From Dyadobacter chenwenxiniae (GTDB taxonomy: Bacteria; Bacteroidota; Bacteroidia; Cytophagales; Spirosomataceae), in assembly GCF_022869785.1 (NCBI RefSeq), contig NZ_CP094997.1, positions 5,637,001-5,701,000 of the forward strand: 64,000 bases of DNA, written 5' to 3'. Numbering within the stretch: the first letter of the stretch is position 1; each line of letters opens with the position of its first letter. Positions 24,323-31,680 of this stretch are shown here, in pieces. The notes beneath the pieces were generated by a model. It searched no databases. It was not told the origin of the DNA and worked only from the letters and a program-made list of their open reading frames with translations. The position numbers and the translations under genes were made by a program.

Positions 24323-24359
24323 ATCGTCCGAAGGCCTTGCTTTCGGACGATTTTGTTTT
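24323..24359 (+). terminator. intrinsic terminator after the serpin gene
   Basis: ATCGTCCGAAGG (24323-24334) pairs with 24340-24351 (12 bp, one G-T wobble, five-base loop) followed by TTTTGTTTT. A second, smaller hairpin, AAAATGCC/GGCATTTT (24287-24311), lies just before it. Confidence 0.88.
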
Positions 24360-24445
24360 AGGTTACAACCATTCACAAATCGCATGTGTCATGCAATAAA
24401 CCAAGTATAAATGTAACTTTTACTGGCCTCTATAACCTAACCGCT

Positions 24446-25735
24446 ATGAAAACTAATCCTTTACTCTTGTTAGTTGTTTTCGCTGCAATGTGCTGGTCAT
24501 GCAATGACCAATGCACGGAGACCCGCATTACCAGACGCTTTACCAATGTTACGCATTCCCTTCTCGAATTGCGGACGATGGTCAAAAAGGAATCTCCGCG
24601 ATCGTTGGAGCGTCCCGGTAAAATGTACATTAAGGGAGATTATCTGTTTGTAAATGAGATCAAGGAAGGCATCCATATCATTAATAACAAAGATAAGTCA
24701 CACCCCGAATTTATGACCTTCATTCGTATCCCGGGAAACGGCGATATGGCCGTTCGGGACAACATTTTGTATGCTGATAGTTTTTCGGACCTTCTTGCGA
24801 TTGACATTAGCGATCCTCTGAATCCAAAAGAAATCGAGCGGATCAAAAATGTTTTCAAAAATGGCCTTTTCGATGGCGGCACCTGGACATTAAACGAGAC
24901 TACGGGTGCTATTAATGACCAGAATGTGGATTTGGTAACAGAAACAGTGACAGTGAATTGCGAAGAAGATGTTAGTCCCGGCTGGTGGGGTGGATGGTTT
25001 AATGACAGCTTCGCCCAATCTTCATTCTCCGGATCATCTTCCTCCGCACCAAGTTCGGGTGGCAGCAGCGGAAAAGCAGGCTCTATGGCGCGGTTCGCGT
25101 TGTATCAGAACTTTCTTTACACGGTGACACAAAACAGCCTGCATCTTTTCGATGTTAAAACACCGTCGAAACCGAAGGATTTTTCAACCATCAATTTTGG
25201 TTGGGGGATTGAGACCATTTTTCCTCATGAAAACAAGCTTTTCATTGGTTCAAACACCGGAATGTTCATTTTCGACAACAGTAATCCCGCTGACCCAAAA
25301 CAACTCTCAACATTCCAGCATGGTCGCGCCTGCGACCCGGTGGTGGTGCAGGACAACATTGCCTATGTGACGATCAGGACCGGGACATTTTGTCAGGGAT
25401 CGCAGAACCAGCTGGATCTTGTGGATGTGAGCAATCCCTCCTCGCCACAGCTAATCAAGAGCTATCAAATGGAGAACCCGCACGGTTTGAGCATTGATTC
25501 GCCTACATTGTTCCTCTGTGAAGGTGCACACGGACTGAAAGTTTTTGATGTAAAGGATAAATTCAAAATCGACAAAAATCTGTTGGCTCATTTCAAGGAT
25601 ATGGATGCCTTTGATGTGATCTCATTGGGAAAAACATTACTGCTTATAGGAAAAGACGGATTCTATCAGTACGATTCCAGTGATCCCAAGGATCTGAGGT
25701 TGCTTAGTAAAATCCCCGTAGGCAAAGCTATCTAG
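24446..25735 (+). CDS. LVIVD-repeat beta-propeller lipoprotein
   Basis: A 429-residue lipoprotein (LLLLVVFAAMCWSC, lipid-attachment cysteine about residue 18) made of repeats of the LVIVD type: LHLFDVKTPSKPK, LLAIDISDPLNPKE, MFIFDNSNPADPKQ, LDLVDVSNPSSPQ, LKVFDVKDK, probably forming a beta-propeller. A Ser/Gly-rich insert (about residues 190-215) interrupts the propeller. The upstream in-frame ATG at 24386 would bury the signal peptide, so 24446 is preferred. The function is unknown; it is followed by two small envelope proteins and may be co-expressed with them. Confidence 0.85.
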   Translation: MKTNPLLLLVVFAAMCWSCNDQCTETRITRRFTNVTHSLLELRTMVKKESPRSLERPGKMYIKGDYLFVNEIKEGIHIINNKDKSHPEFMTFIRIPGNGDMAVRDNILYADSFSDLLAIDISDPLNPKEIERIKNVFKNGLFDGGTWTLNETTGAINDQNVDLVTETVTVNCEEDVSPGWWGGWFNDSFAQSSFSGSSSSAPSSGGSSGKAGSMARFALYQNFLYTVTQNSLHLFDVKTPSKPKDFSTINFGWGIETIFPHENKLFIGSNTGMFIFDNSNPADPKQLSTFQHGRACDPVVVQDNIAYVTIRTGTFCQGSQNQLDLVDVSNPSSPQLIKSYQMENPHGLSIDSPTLFLCEGAHGLKVFDVKDKFKIDKNLLAHFKDMDAFDVISLGKTLLLIGKDGFYQYDSSDPKDLRLLSKIPVGKAI

Positions 25736-25761
25736 GCTATTTCCTATTCAAAATCATCCCG

Positions 25762-26349
25762 ATGAAAAATGTAGCATTTATGATAATTGCAAACTGCTTG
25801 TTCCTCGCAAGCAGCTTGCAGGCGCAAAATCACGTTCCGCTGAAATACACAAACCATACTGAATTTGGCGGTTTGTTTGGTAGGGTAAAATATGGATTTC
25901 CCGGCAATCAGGGTCAGAATCAGGTGGATAACAGGCTTAATCTGACTTTGCAAACCTTTAATGGAGTCATGTTAAGTAATCGTCTGGCGGCTGGTATCAC
26001 TGTTGGCGTGGACTGGTATAAAACAGCGTTACTAAACCCTGTCGCAGCAGGAATACGATTTGATCTTACTAAAAGGGGGGATGTAAGACTGTTTGCCACG
26101 GCAGATGCGGGCTACGCTTTTGCATGGTTTCATGATGATTCTGATGGTTTCGGAACAACCGGCGGGCTCATGATAAATCCTGGGGTAGGTCTTCGAATGG
26201 GCAAACCGGGCGGTACGGCAGTTACTTTCACAATGAGTTATAAAAGACAGGAAGCGCACATTACGAAAGTCCCGCTATGGAATCAGGTGGAACGTTGGGA
26301 AGATAGGGTTTATAACCGGCTTGCATTAAGATTAGGAATCAGCTTTTAA
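25762..26349 (+). CDS. secreted outer-membrane-type protein, unknown function
   Basis: A 195-residue protein with a signal peptide ending LASSLQAQ, followed by repeated amphipathic strands (TEFGGLFGRVKYGF, NRLNLTLQTFNGVML, AAGIRFDLTKRG, AVTFTMSYKRQ) and a C-terminal phenylalanine (LALRLGISF). This is the profile of a small outer membrane beta-barrel. I recognise no family. It begins 26 bases after the LVIVD lipoprotein and ends 4 bases before the next lipoprotein gene, so the three form a likely transcription unit. Confidence 0.7.
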   Translation: MKNVAFMIIANCLFLASSLQAQNHVPLKYTNHTEFGGLFGRVKYGFPGNQGQNQVDNRLNLTLQTFNGVMLSNRLAAGITVGVDWYKTALLNPVAAGIRFDLTKRGDVRLFATADAGYAFAWFHDDSDGFGTTGGLMINPGVGLRMGKPGGTAVTFTMSYKRQEAHITKVPLWNQVERWEDRVYNRLALRLGISF

Positions 26350-26353
26350 GGCC

Positions 26354-26833
26354 ATGAAGCATACCATTTCATTTATTTCGTTCCTGATGCTGTTAGGATT
26401 AACGGCATTTCAATGTTCCGATTCGAATGCAGACGGCGAACAACGGGTCTGCTGCGCAATGCTGCCCTGCAGCGACGTGGCCTCCCTCAGCGGCACATGG
26501 CGGCTGGCTGGTTACCAGAACAACATCAGTGGAATAATGGACAATGATCCTGATACCGAAGGCAGAGGGGTTGTTTTCACATTTACGGATTCAGGCAAAG
26601 AAGGCAAAATCACCGGGCACACAGTTGCCAATGAAATTGAGGGAGCTTACACAATCTCATCAGCATGCGAATTGACAATAGAAACATTCGGTGGAACAAA
26701 AGTGGGTGAACCGGGATGGAGCGGCAAAGCCTGGCTCGTGTCGGGAGCCACAGGAAGTTATAAGCGGAATGGCAATCAGCTGATTCTGGGTTTTCAGAAC
26801 GGTGCATATCGCATGATCTTCAAGAAGCAATAA
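26354..26833 (+). CDS. META-like small lipoprotein
   Basis: A 159-residue protein with a lipoprotein signal (LLGLTAFQC, Cys about 21) and a second cysteine-rich patch (VCCAMLPC). The body resembles META/HslJ-like or lipocalin-like domains: LSGTWRLAGYQNN, VVFTFTDSGKEGKITGHTVANEIEGAYTI, and a final ILGFQNGAYRMIFKK. Such proteins are envelope-associated with no fixed function. Its last 14 bases overlap the convergent glycosyltransferase gene. Confidence 0.65.
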   Translation: MKHTISFISFLMLLGLTAFQCSDSNADGEQRVCCAMLPCSDVASLSGTWRLAGYQNNISGIMDNDPDTEGRGVVFTFTDSGKEGKITGHTVANEIEGAYTISSACELTIETFGGTKVGEPGWSGKAWLVSGATGSYKRNGNQLILGFQNGAYRMIFKKQ

Positions 26834-27926
26834 CCTTATTTTGTTCGCCAAAAGCCTCAATTTCTTTAAGAAACATCGCTTCTCCACGGTGATACCAGGA
26901 GCGGAATTTTTGAGATTGGTCAATATGTTTTGGCAAATAGTCAAGGATTATCGACAGATCGAAAGTTTTTGAAGTAACCCCCGCACCGGAGATTACGCCG
27001 TCCATGGCATTGCATTCTTGCTCAAAATGATTGGGAACAGGCACCATCATAACGGGTTTACCCAGATACATGGCCTCACAAACCGATTCAAAACCTGCCG
27101 TAGTAACAAGTGCAGTGCAGCTGGCAAGCATCTGCATGTATTTTTCACTGTGGATGCGATGAAAAGTTAGTGTTTCATCAAAAACAAACTCGTCGGAAAC
27201 CTCCGTTTTATCCCAGAAACAATGCAGCCGAACCTCCGGATGAGCGAGATGCCATTCGATGATTTGCTTGCTGAGGCTGTGGTGCGTCATGTAAACCAGA
27301 AAGAAATCCTCGCTAACAGCCTTCATATTGACAACCTCACGTCGCAGCAATGGTGGAACGACGGTTATTTTGAGATCATTTCGGGACTCGATTTCCCGGA
27401 ACGACAATGCCAGGCGCTTCGCAGAATGCCAAGAAGTAAATTTGGAGTTTAAGTTGATAATCAGCTGGTTTATCTTACTGTTCTTAGGGAAAATGAACCA
27501 TGGGTGGAGCAGAAGATATTGATGCGCAATGCAAACCATCGGAATTTTGGAACGATACAGCACATTATATATGCCGCTGAATGTTTCGTAAAAACTAATG
27601 ATCAAATCCGGCTGAATGTCTTCAATGGTCTTATTTATCAGACGCAATCCAGCTAAATATTCAGCGTGGTTTTTGAATAAATTATATACTGTAGCTTTCA
27701 GATTGATTCCCGCGACCTTGCTATTGTAAACAATGTTGGGTGCAGAAAAATGAAAAACCGGTGCTGATATTTGTTCTTCAAAAAAAACCGGAATAACTCG
27801 TCCTGGCGAAACACCCACCATTGCTGCCGCTATTTCATGGCCCGCATTCCGTAAAATCTGGCTCATAGAAATGGCCTGGGTTAGGTGCCCGCGCCCTTCT
27901 CCCTGAACAAGAAAGAGGATTTTCAT
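26820..27926 (-). CDS. GT-B fold glycosyltransferase (MurG/family 28-like)
   Basis: A 368-residue glycosyltransferase beginning MKILFLVQGEGRGHLTQAIS, the glycine-rich donor/acceptor loop typical of MurG-like and glycolipid transferases. The C-terminal nucleotide-sugar site is TTAGFESVCEAMYLGKPVMMVPV. Its start overlaps by 4 bases (ATGA type) the stop of the LpxH-like gene, so the two are translationally coupled. This context suggests a lipid or envelope glycoconjugate as acceptor. Sugar and acceptor are not predictable. Confidence 0.85.
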   Translation of the reverse strand: MKILFLVQGEGRGHLTQAISMSQILRNAGHEIAAAMVGVSPGRVIPVFFEEQISAPVFHFSAPNIVYNSKVAGINLKATVYNLFKNHAEYLAGLRLINKTIEDIQPDLIISFYETFSGIYNVLYRSKIPMVCIAHQYLLLHPWFIFPKNSKINQLIINLNSKFTSWHSAKRLALSFREIESRNDLKITVVPPLLRREVVNMKAVSEDFFLVYMTHHSLSKQIIEWHLAHPEVRLHCFWDKTEVSDEFVFDETLTFHRIHSEKYMQMLASCTALVTTAGFESVCEAMYLGKPVMMVPVPNHFEQECNAMDGVISGAGVTSKTFDLSIILDYLPKHIDQSQKFRSWYHRGEAMFLKEIEAFGEQNKVIAS

Positions 27927-28819
27927 AGGAATTGCTGGTTTTTCCCGGGGAGCAAGCTTGAAAATGCAACCTGCTTTTGAATGCTGCCGGGAAAGTCTTC
28001 AATGATCGCCTTAGGAGCCGCTTTTTTCGAAAACCCTTTCTCCTGAACCGTGTGCTGGTCGTAATAAAGCAAACTCCAGTTTCCTTCGAAATCTTCAACC
28101 AACGCGCTCAATGTTTCCACCCAATCGCCGGAATTCATGTACATGATGCCGTCTATTTCCCGGATGGCTGGGTGGTGAATATGCCCGCAGATCACGCCAT
28201 CGCAATTTCTGGAACGGGCCAGCTCGGTAAGCTTTTCTTCGAAGTCGGTCATGTAATTAACAGCCATTTTCACAGACTGCTTAATGCGCTGTGAAAGCGA
28301 ATAATACGACAATCCGCGCCATGCCCGATATTTGTTGTACAGCTTATTAACCCACAAAAGGAAAGTGTAACCCATATCACCGAGGTAAGCGAGCCATTTC
28401 AAATGGGTTGTGATGGAGTCAAAAACGTCGCCGTGTGTAATGTAATATCGTTGAGAACCTGAGGTGAGAATGTAGTCTTTTCGAATCTGAAAGTGCTTTC
28501 CAAGCCTTAGGGGAATGATTTGATCCAGAAAATCATCGTGATTGCCGCGGATGTAGATCACTTTGGTTTTGTTTTCCTCGATCATTTTCAAAACCCGTTT
28601 GAAAAACATCGTATGCTTCCGTTTCCAGACCCCGTATTTTTTCAACTGCCAGGCGTCGATAATGTCGCCGTTCAGGATAAGCTTTTTGCAGGAATAGCTT
28701 TTCAAAAAATTTGTAACTTCTTCTGCCTTCGAACCACCTGCCCCGAGGTGTAAGTCAGAAATGATGATTGTTCGAAAGTGAGTTGTTTCTCCCATATTAC
28801 AAATATTCTCATTTAACAT
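27923..28819 (-). CDS. LpxH-like metallophosphoesterase (UDP-2,3-diacylglucosamine diphosphatase family)
   Basis: A 298-residue calcineurin-like phosphoesterase with all metal-binding motifs: ISDLHLGAGG, NGDIIDAW, RGNHDDFL, ITHGDVFD and GHIHHPAIRE. This is the family of LpxH, which cleaves UDP-2,3-diacylglucosamine in lipid A synthesis, but the protein is longer than classical LpxH (about 240 residues) and has a C-terminal extension. Coupling to a glycosyltransferase fits a role in glycolipid metabolism. A second methionine (residue 9) is an alternative start. Confidence 0.85.
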   Translation of the reverse strand: MLNENICNMGETTHFRTIIISDLHLGAGGSKAEEVTNFLKSYSCKKLILNGDIIDAWQLKKYGVWKRKHTMFFKRVLKMIEENKTKVIYIRGNHDDFLDQIIPLRLGKHFQIRKDYILTSGSQRYYITHGDVFDSITTHLKWLAYLGDMGYTFLLWVNKLYNKYRAWRGLSYYSLSQRIKQSVKMAVNYMTDFEEKLTELARSRNCDGVICGHIHHPAIREIDGIMYMNSGDWVETLSALVEDFEGNWSLLYYDQHTVQEKGFSKKAAPKAIIEDFPGSIQKQVAFSSLLPGKNQQFL

Positions 28820-28944
28820 TACCTGGATGTTACTGGCAGGTTATCAGATGGTTAAGAATATGAGTTAAAATACTTGAAATGCGCTTGTAGAAGTAGTTAA
28901 GCGTTATTTGCGGTTACTTATGGAAATCAAAAGAATACTTTTTT

Positions 28945-28952
28945 TATATTTG
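28945..28952 (+). promoter_or_regulatory. possible -7 element (TATATTTG)
   Basis: TATATTTG matches TAnnTTTG, 21 bases before the TonB_C protein gene. No convincing TTTG lies at the right distance upstream, so this is only suggestive. Confidence 0.3.
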
Positions 28953-28972
28953 TTTGAACAATTTTATACTTC

Positions 28973-30421
28973 ATGAGGCGACTTTTCTTTCTGTTTTACA
29001 TTTGCAGCGCAACCGTTTTTGGTCAAAAAATACATTTGCCACACGAAGTTGAGAAAGCCGCTGAACCGGCTGGCGGCCACACGCATATTGGACAGTTTAT
29101 TGCTTCCAATGTTCAGATCCCGTTTTTGAGTTCTATAAAAGGGATTAATGGCCGGGTTTATGTAAAAGGAGTCGTGGAGCCGGACGGGAGCATGTCACAG
29201 CTTGAAGTTACCCGTGGCCTGGATTCTCTGATCAATAAAGAGGCCATCCGTATTCTCAGCCTGTACAAAGCCTGGAAGCCAGCGGAGTGGAAGGGCGAAA
29301 AAGTACGGCAATCGATAGTGTATCCTATTGCTTTCAAAACGCCCGCTCTTGCCAATTTTGATAGCGCGCGATTTGCTCTGGTTAACTATTTTGATAGCCA
29401 GTATATGCCTGAGAAAGATCCTAAGAGATACGAATTCAGAAGCATTATGCCCGTTAATGAGCAGGGTTATATCAATCAGGATGTGATTTATGAACAATTA
29501 AAAGGATCGAAATGGAAGGAAGTCGGCCGGGTGCCTTTTAAGAAGAAAGAGATTTGGCATCACATGGATATTCTTGAAAGTGGAGCCGATTCTGTAAAAG
29601 CTTATCTAGTGTATGCCAGGGATGATAATGAGGCAAGTCATTCGTCGGAAGCAATATTCCAGATGAATGGAAAATTGCTCTCCTACACAGAATATGGCCC
29701 TAATAACAAAGCCTCTCTCATCAAAAAATACGATCTCAACGGAATGGTAAGAGATTTACAGGTGCCGGCCGACAGTGCAGACCTGCATTTGTCTTGGTTT
29801 GACAACGGGCAGATGAGGACCGTAATAGAAACGCCGGTTCAGAAGCCTAATGAGTACAGAGAAAAGATATTTGTGAATGCTTGGAGCAAAGATGGGACAC
29901 AGCTCGTTTCAGAAGGGGATGGCTATTGGAAATCATTAACCAGGACTTACGAGGGAAAGTTACTCTCGGAAGAAGGGCCTGTAATTGCCGGGAAAAAAAA
30001 TGGCAAATGGCGTGGCAAATGGACAGATAGCACATTGCATTACGAAGAAACTTACGAGCTTGGCGTACTTACCCATGGCATTTCTTACGATGGAGGAGAA
30101 AAAAGGACTTACGAGCAAGCTGTCATCCAACCTCAGTTCAAGGGTGGCCCTAATAAGTTCTACAGATTTTTGGGCGAGAACATTCAATATCCATTGGAAG
30201 CATCCAGGCGTGGCGTTACCGGAAGGGTTTACCTTTCATTTGTCGTGTGTGAGGATGGCAGCATGTGTGACTATAAGGTAGAAAGTGGCGTTGGTTTTGG
30301 GCTTGATAAGGAAGCATTGCGCGTAGTTAAGAAAATGAGTGGAATGTGGGAGCCTGGTATGCTGCGTGGAAAAGTGGTTCGGGTAAAATATAACCTGCCT
30401 ATCAATTTTCAAATGAATTAA
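28973..30421 (+). CDS. secreted protein with two TonB C-terminal domains
   Basis: A 482-residue protein with a signal peptide (FFLFYICSATVFGQ). One TonB_C domain lies near the N-terminus (about residues 45-125, GRVYVKGVVEPDGSMSQLEV) and another at the C-terminus (about 395-480, GRVYLSFVVCEDGSMCDYKV). The middle contains MORN/YwqK-like strands (LHLSWFDNGQMRTVIE, GKKNGKWRGKWT). Unlike an ordinary TonB it lacks an N-terminal transmembrane anchor and proline-rich spacer, so energy transduction from ExbBD is doubtful. It is probably a periplasmic or outer-membrane protein. It ends at a strong terminator. Confidence 0.8.
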   Translation: MRRLFFLFYICSATVFGQKIHLPHEVEKAAEPAGGHTHIGQFIASNVQIPFLSSIKGINGRVYVKGVVEPDGSMSQLEVTRGLDSLINKEAIRILSLYKAWKPAEWKGEKVRQSIVYPIAFKTPALANFDSARFALVNYFDSQYMPEKDPKRYEFRSIMPVNEQGYINQDVIYEQLKGSKWKEVGRVPFKKKEIWHHMDILESGADSVKAYLVYARDDNEASHSSEAIFQMNGKLLSYTEYGPNNKASLIKKYDLNGMVRDLQVPADSADLHLSWFDNGQMRTVIETPVQKPNEYREKIFVNAWSKDGTQLVSEGDGYWKSLTRTYEGKLLSEEGPVIAGKKNGKWRGKWTDSTLHYEETYELGVLTHGISYDGGEKRTYEQAVIQPQFKGGPNKFYRFLGENIQYPLEASRRGVTGRVYLSFVVCEDGSMCDYKVESGVGFGLDKEALRVVKKMSGMWEPGMLRGKVVRVKYNLPINFQMN

Positions 30422-30444
30422 GAGAGCATTCAACCACTTATCCT

Positions 30445-30480
30445 ATTCCAAAGCCGGTCAAAGGCTTTGGAATTTTTTTT
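30445..30480 (+). terminator. intrinsic terminator
   Basis: ATTCCAAAGCC (30445-30455) pairs with GGCTTTGGAAT (30463-30473), 11 bp with a seven-base loop, followed by a run of T. Confidence 0.9.
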
Positions 30481-30547
30481 ATACCAAAAAACAGTGAAAT
30501 GTGATCTTGGTTTGATAATATTGTGATATCACTTTACTATCATAAAT

Positions 30548-31417
30548 ATGACCATGAATGAGAAAGAATTACGATCATCCTCAGGCTTCGCGCTCTTTGG
30601 CCTCGGCCTGCTTTTAATGTTTAGTGGTGTTGGTTTCGTCGCGGCAGCTGGCAGCCTGCTTGGCGGCGTTCTTGTTTTTGGAATCGGCTTTGTCATTCTG
30701 ATAGGCCTGACAGTCATTAATCCCAATGAAGCTGTTGTGACTACTTTCTTTGGTGATTATATGGGTACGATGAAGCAGAGCGGTTTGCGTTGGGTCAACC
30801 CGTTGTTTCGTCGCAAAAAAATAAGTCTGCGTGCCAGAAACCTCAATGGTCAGAAATTGAAGGTTAATGATAAGCTTGGTAACCCCATCGAAATCGCCGC
30901 GGTTGTAGTCTGGCGCGTGGGCGACACGGCGAAGGCATCATTTGAAGTGGATGATTATGTAAAATATGTCGAGATCCAGTCCGAAGCAGCAGTAAGGCAT
31001 CTGGCCGGCGTGTATGCGTACGACACCATGGAAGATGAAGACCTGCAAATTCAGGAAGTCACATTAAGGGACGGAAGCGGCAAGATCAATGAAATGCTGG
31101 AAGCCGAACTTACCGAACGCTTGAGCCGCGCAGGCATCGACGTGCTGGAATCGCGCATTAGTCACCTCGCTTATGCACCCGAAATTGCCGGAGCCATGTT
31201 ACAGCGCCAGCAAGCCTCGGCAGTGGTGGCGGCGCGCCGCCAAATCGTGAACGGAGCAGTGGGAATGGTGGATATGGCATTGGCAATGCTTTCTGAAAAG
31301 GGAATTGTTCAGCTGGATGAAGAGCGGAAGGCGGCTATGGTAAGCAATTTGCTTGTCGTACTTTGCGGTGAAAAGGCGGCAACCCCGATCCTGAACGCGG
31401 GCACTTTGTATCCTTAA
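30548..31417 (+). CDS. SPFH domain (band 7/stomatin-like) membrane protein
   Basis: A 289-residue protein with two hydrophobic segments at about residues 12-55 and an SPFH domain (about 55-230) beginning NPNEAVVTTFFGDYMGTMKQSGLRWVNPL. A C-terminal amphipathic helical region follows, with QRQQASAVVAARRQIVNGAV. SPFH proteins oligomerise at membranes and often control proteases. A second ATG (residue 3) could be used. A 62-residue ribbon-helix-helix protein follows after a single base, a pairing that suggests joint expression. Confidence 0.88.
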   Translation: MTMNEKELRSSSGFALFGLGLLLMFSGVGFVAAAGSLLGGVLVFGIGFVILIGLTVINPNEAVVTTFFGDYMGTMKQSGLRWVNPLFRRKKISLRARNLNGQKLKVNDKLGNPIEIAAVVVWRVGDTAKASFEVDDYVKYVEIQSEAAVRHLAGVYAYDTMEDEDLQIQEVTLRDGSGKINEMLEAELTERLSRAGIDVLESRISHLAYAPEIAGAMLQRQQASAVVAARRQIVNGAVGMVDMALAMLSEKGIVQLDEERKAAMVSNLLVVLCGEKAATPILNAGTLYP

Positions 31418-31418
31418 T

Positions 31419-31607
31419 ATGGCAGAAAAAAAAGCATTTGTGTTACGCGTAAATCCTGATATGCTCAAAGAACTCGAAGCTTGGGCACAGCAGGATTTCC
31501 GCAGTTTGAACGGCCAGATTGAATATCTGCTGAGCGAAGCGTTGAAAAAACAGAAACGTGCAAAGCAAAAAGACAGCAAGGCGGAGGACGCAGATGAAGC
31601 AGGCTAA
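31419..31607 (+). CDS. small Arc-like ribbon-helix-helix protein
   Basis: A 62-residue protein. Its N-terminus KAFVLRVNPDMLKELEAWAQQDFRSLNGQIEYLLSEAL fits the strand-helix-helix pattern of Arc/MetJ repressors, with the strand FVLRV as the DNA-contacting element. The C-terminal tail is highly charged (KKQKRAKQKDSKAED). It starts 2 bases after the SPFH stop codon, so it is made from the same mRNA. No toxin gene is adjacent. It may autoregulate the pair or bind the membrane protein. Confidence 0.8.
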   Translation: MAEKKAFVLRVNPDMLKELEAWAQQDFRSLNGQIEYLLSEALKKQKRAKQKDSKAEDADEAG

Positions 31608-31680
31608 TGGTATTTTTGTTCATCATTATTTCAAAAATGCCTAACTTAGTTGTCTTACTATCTGATATTTTAAAGCTCTT

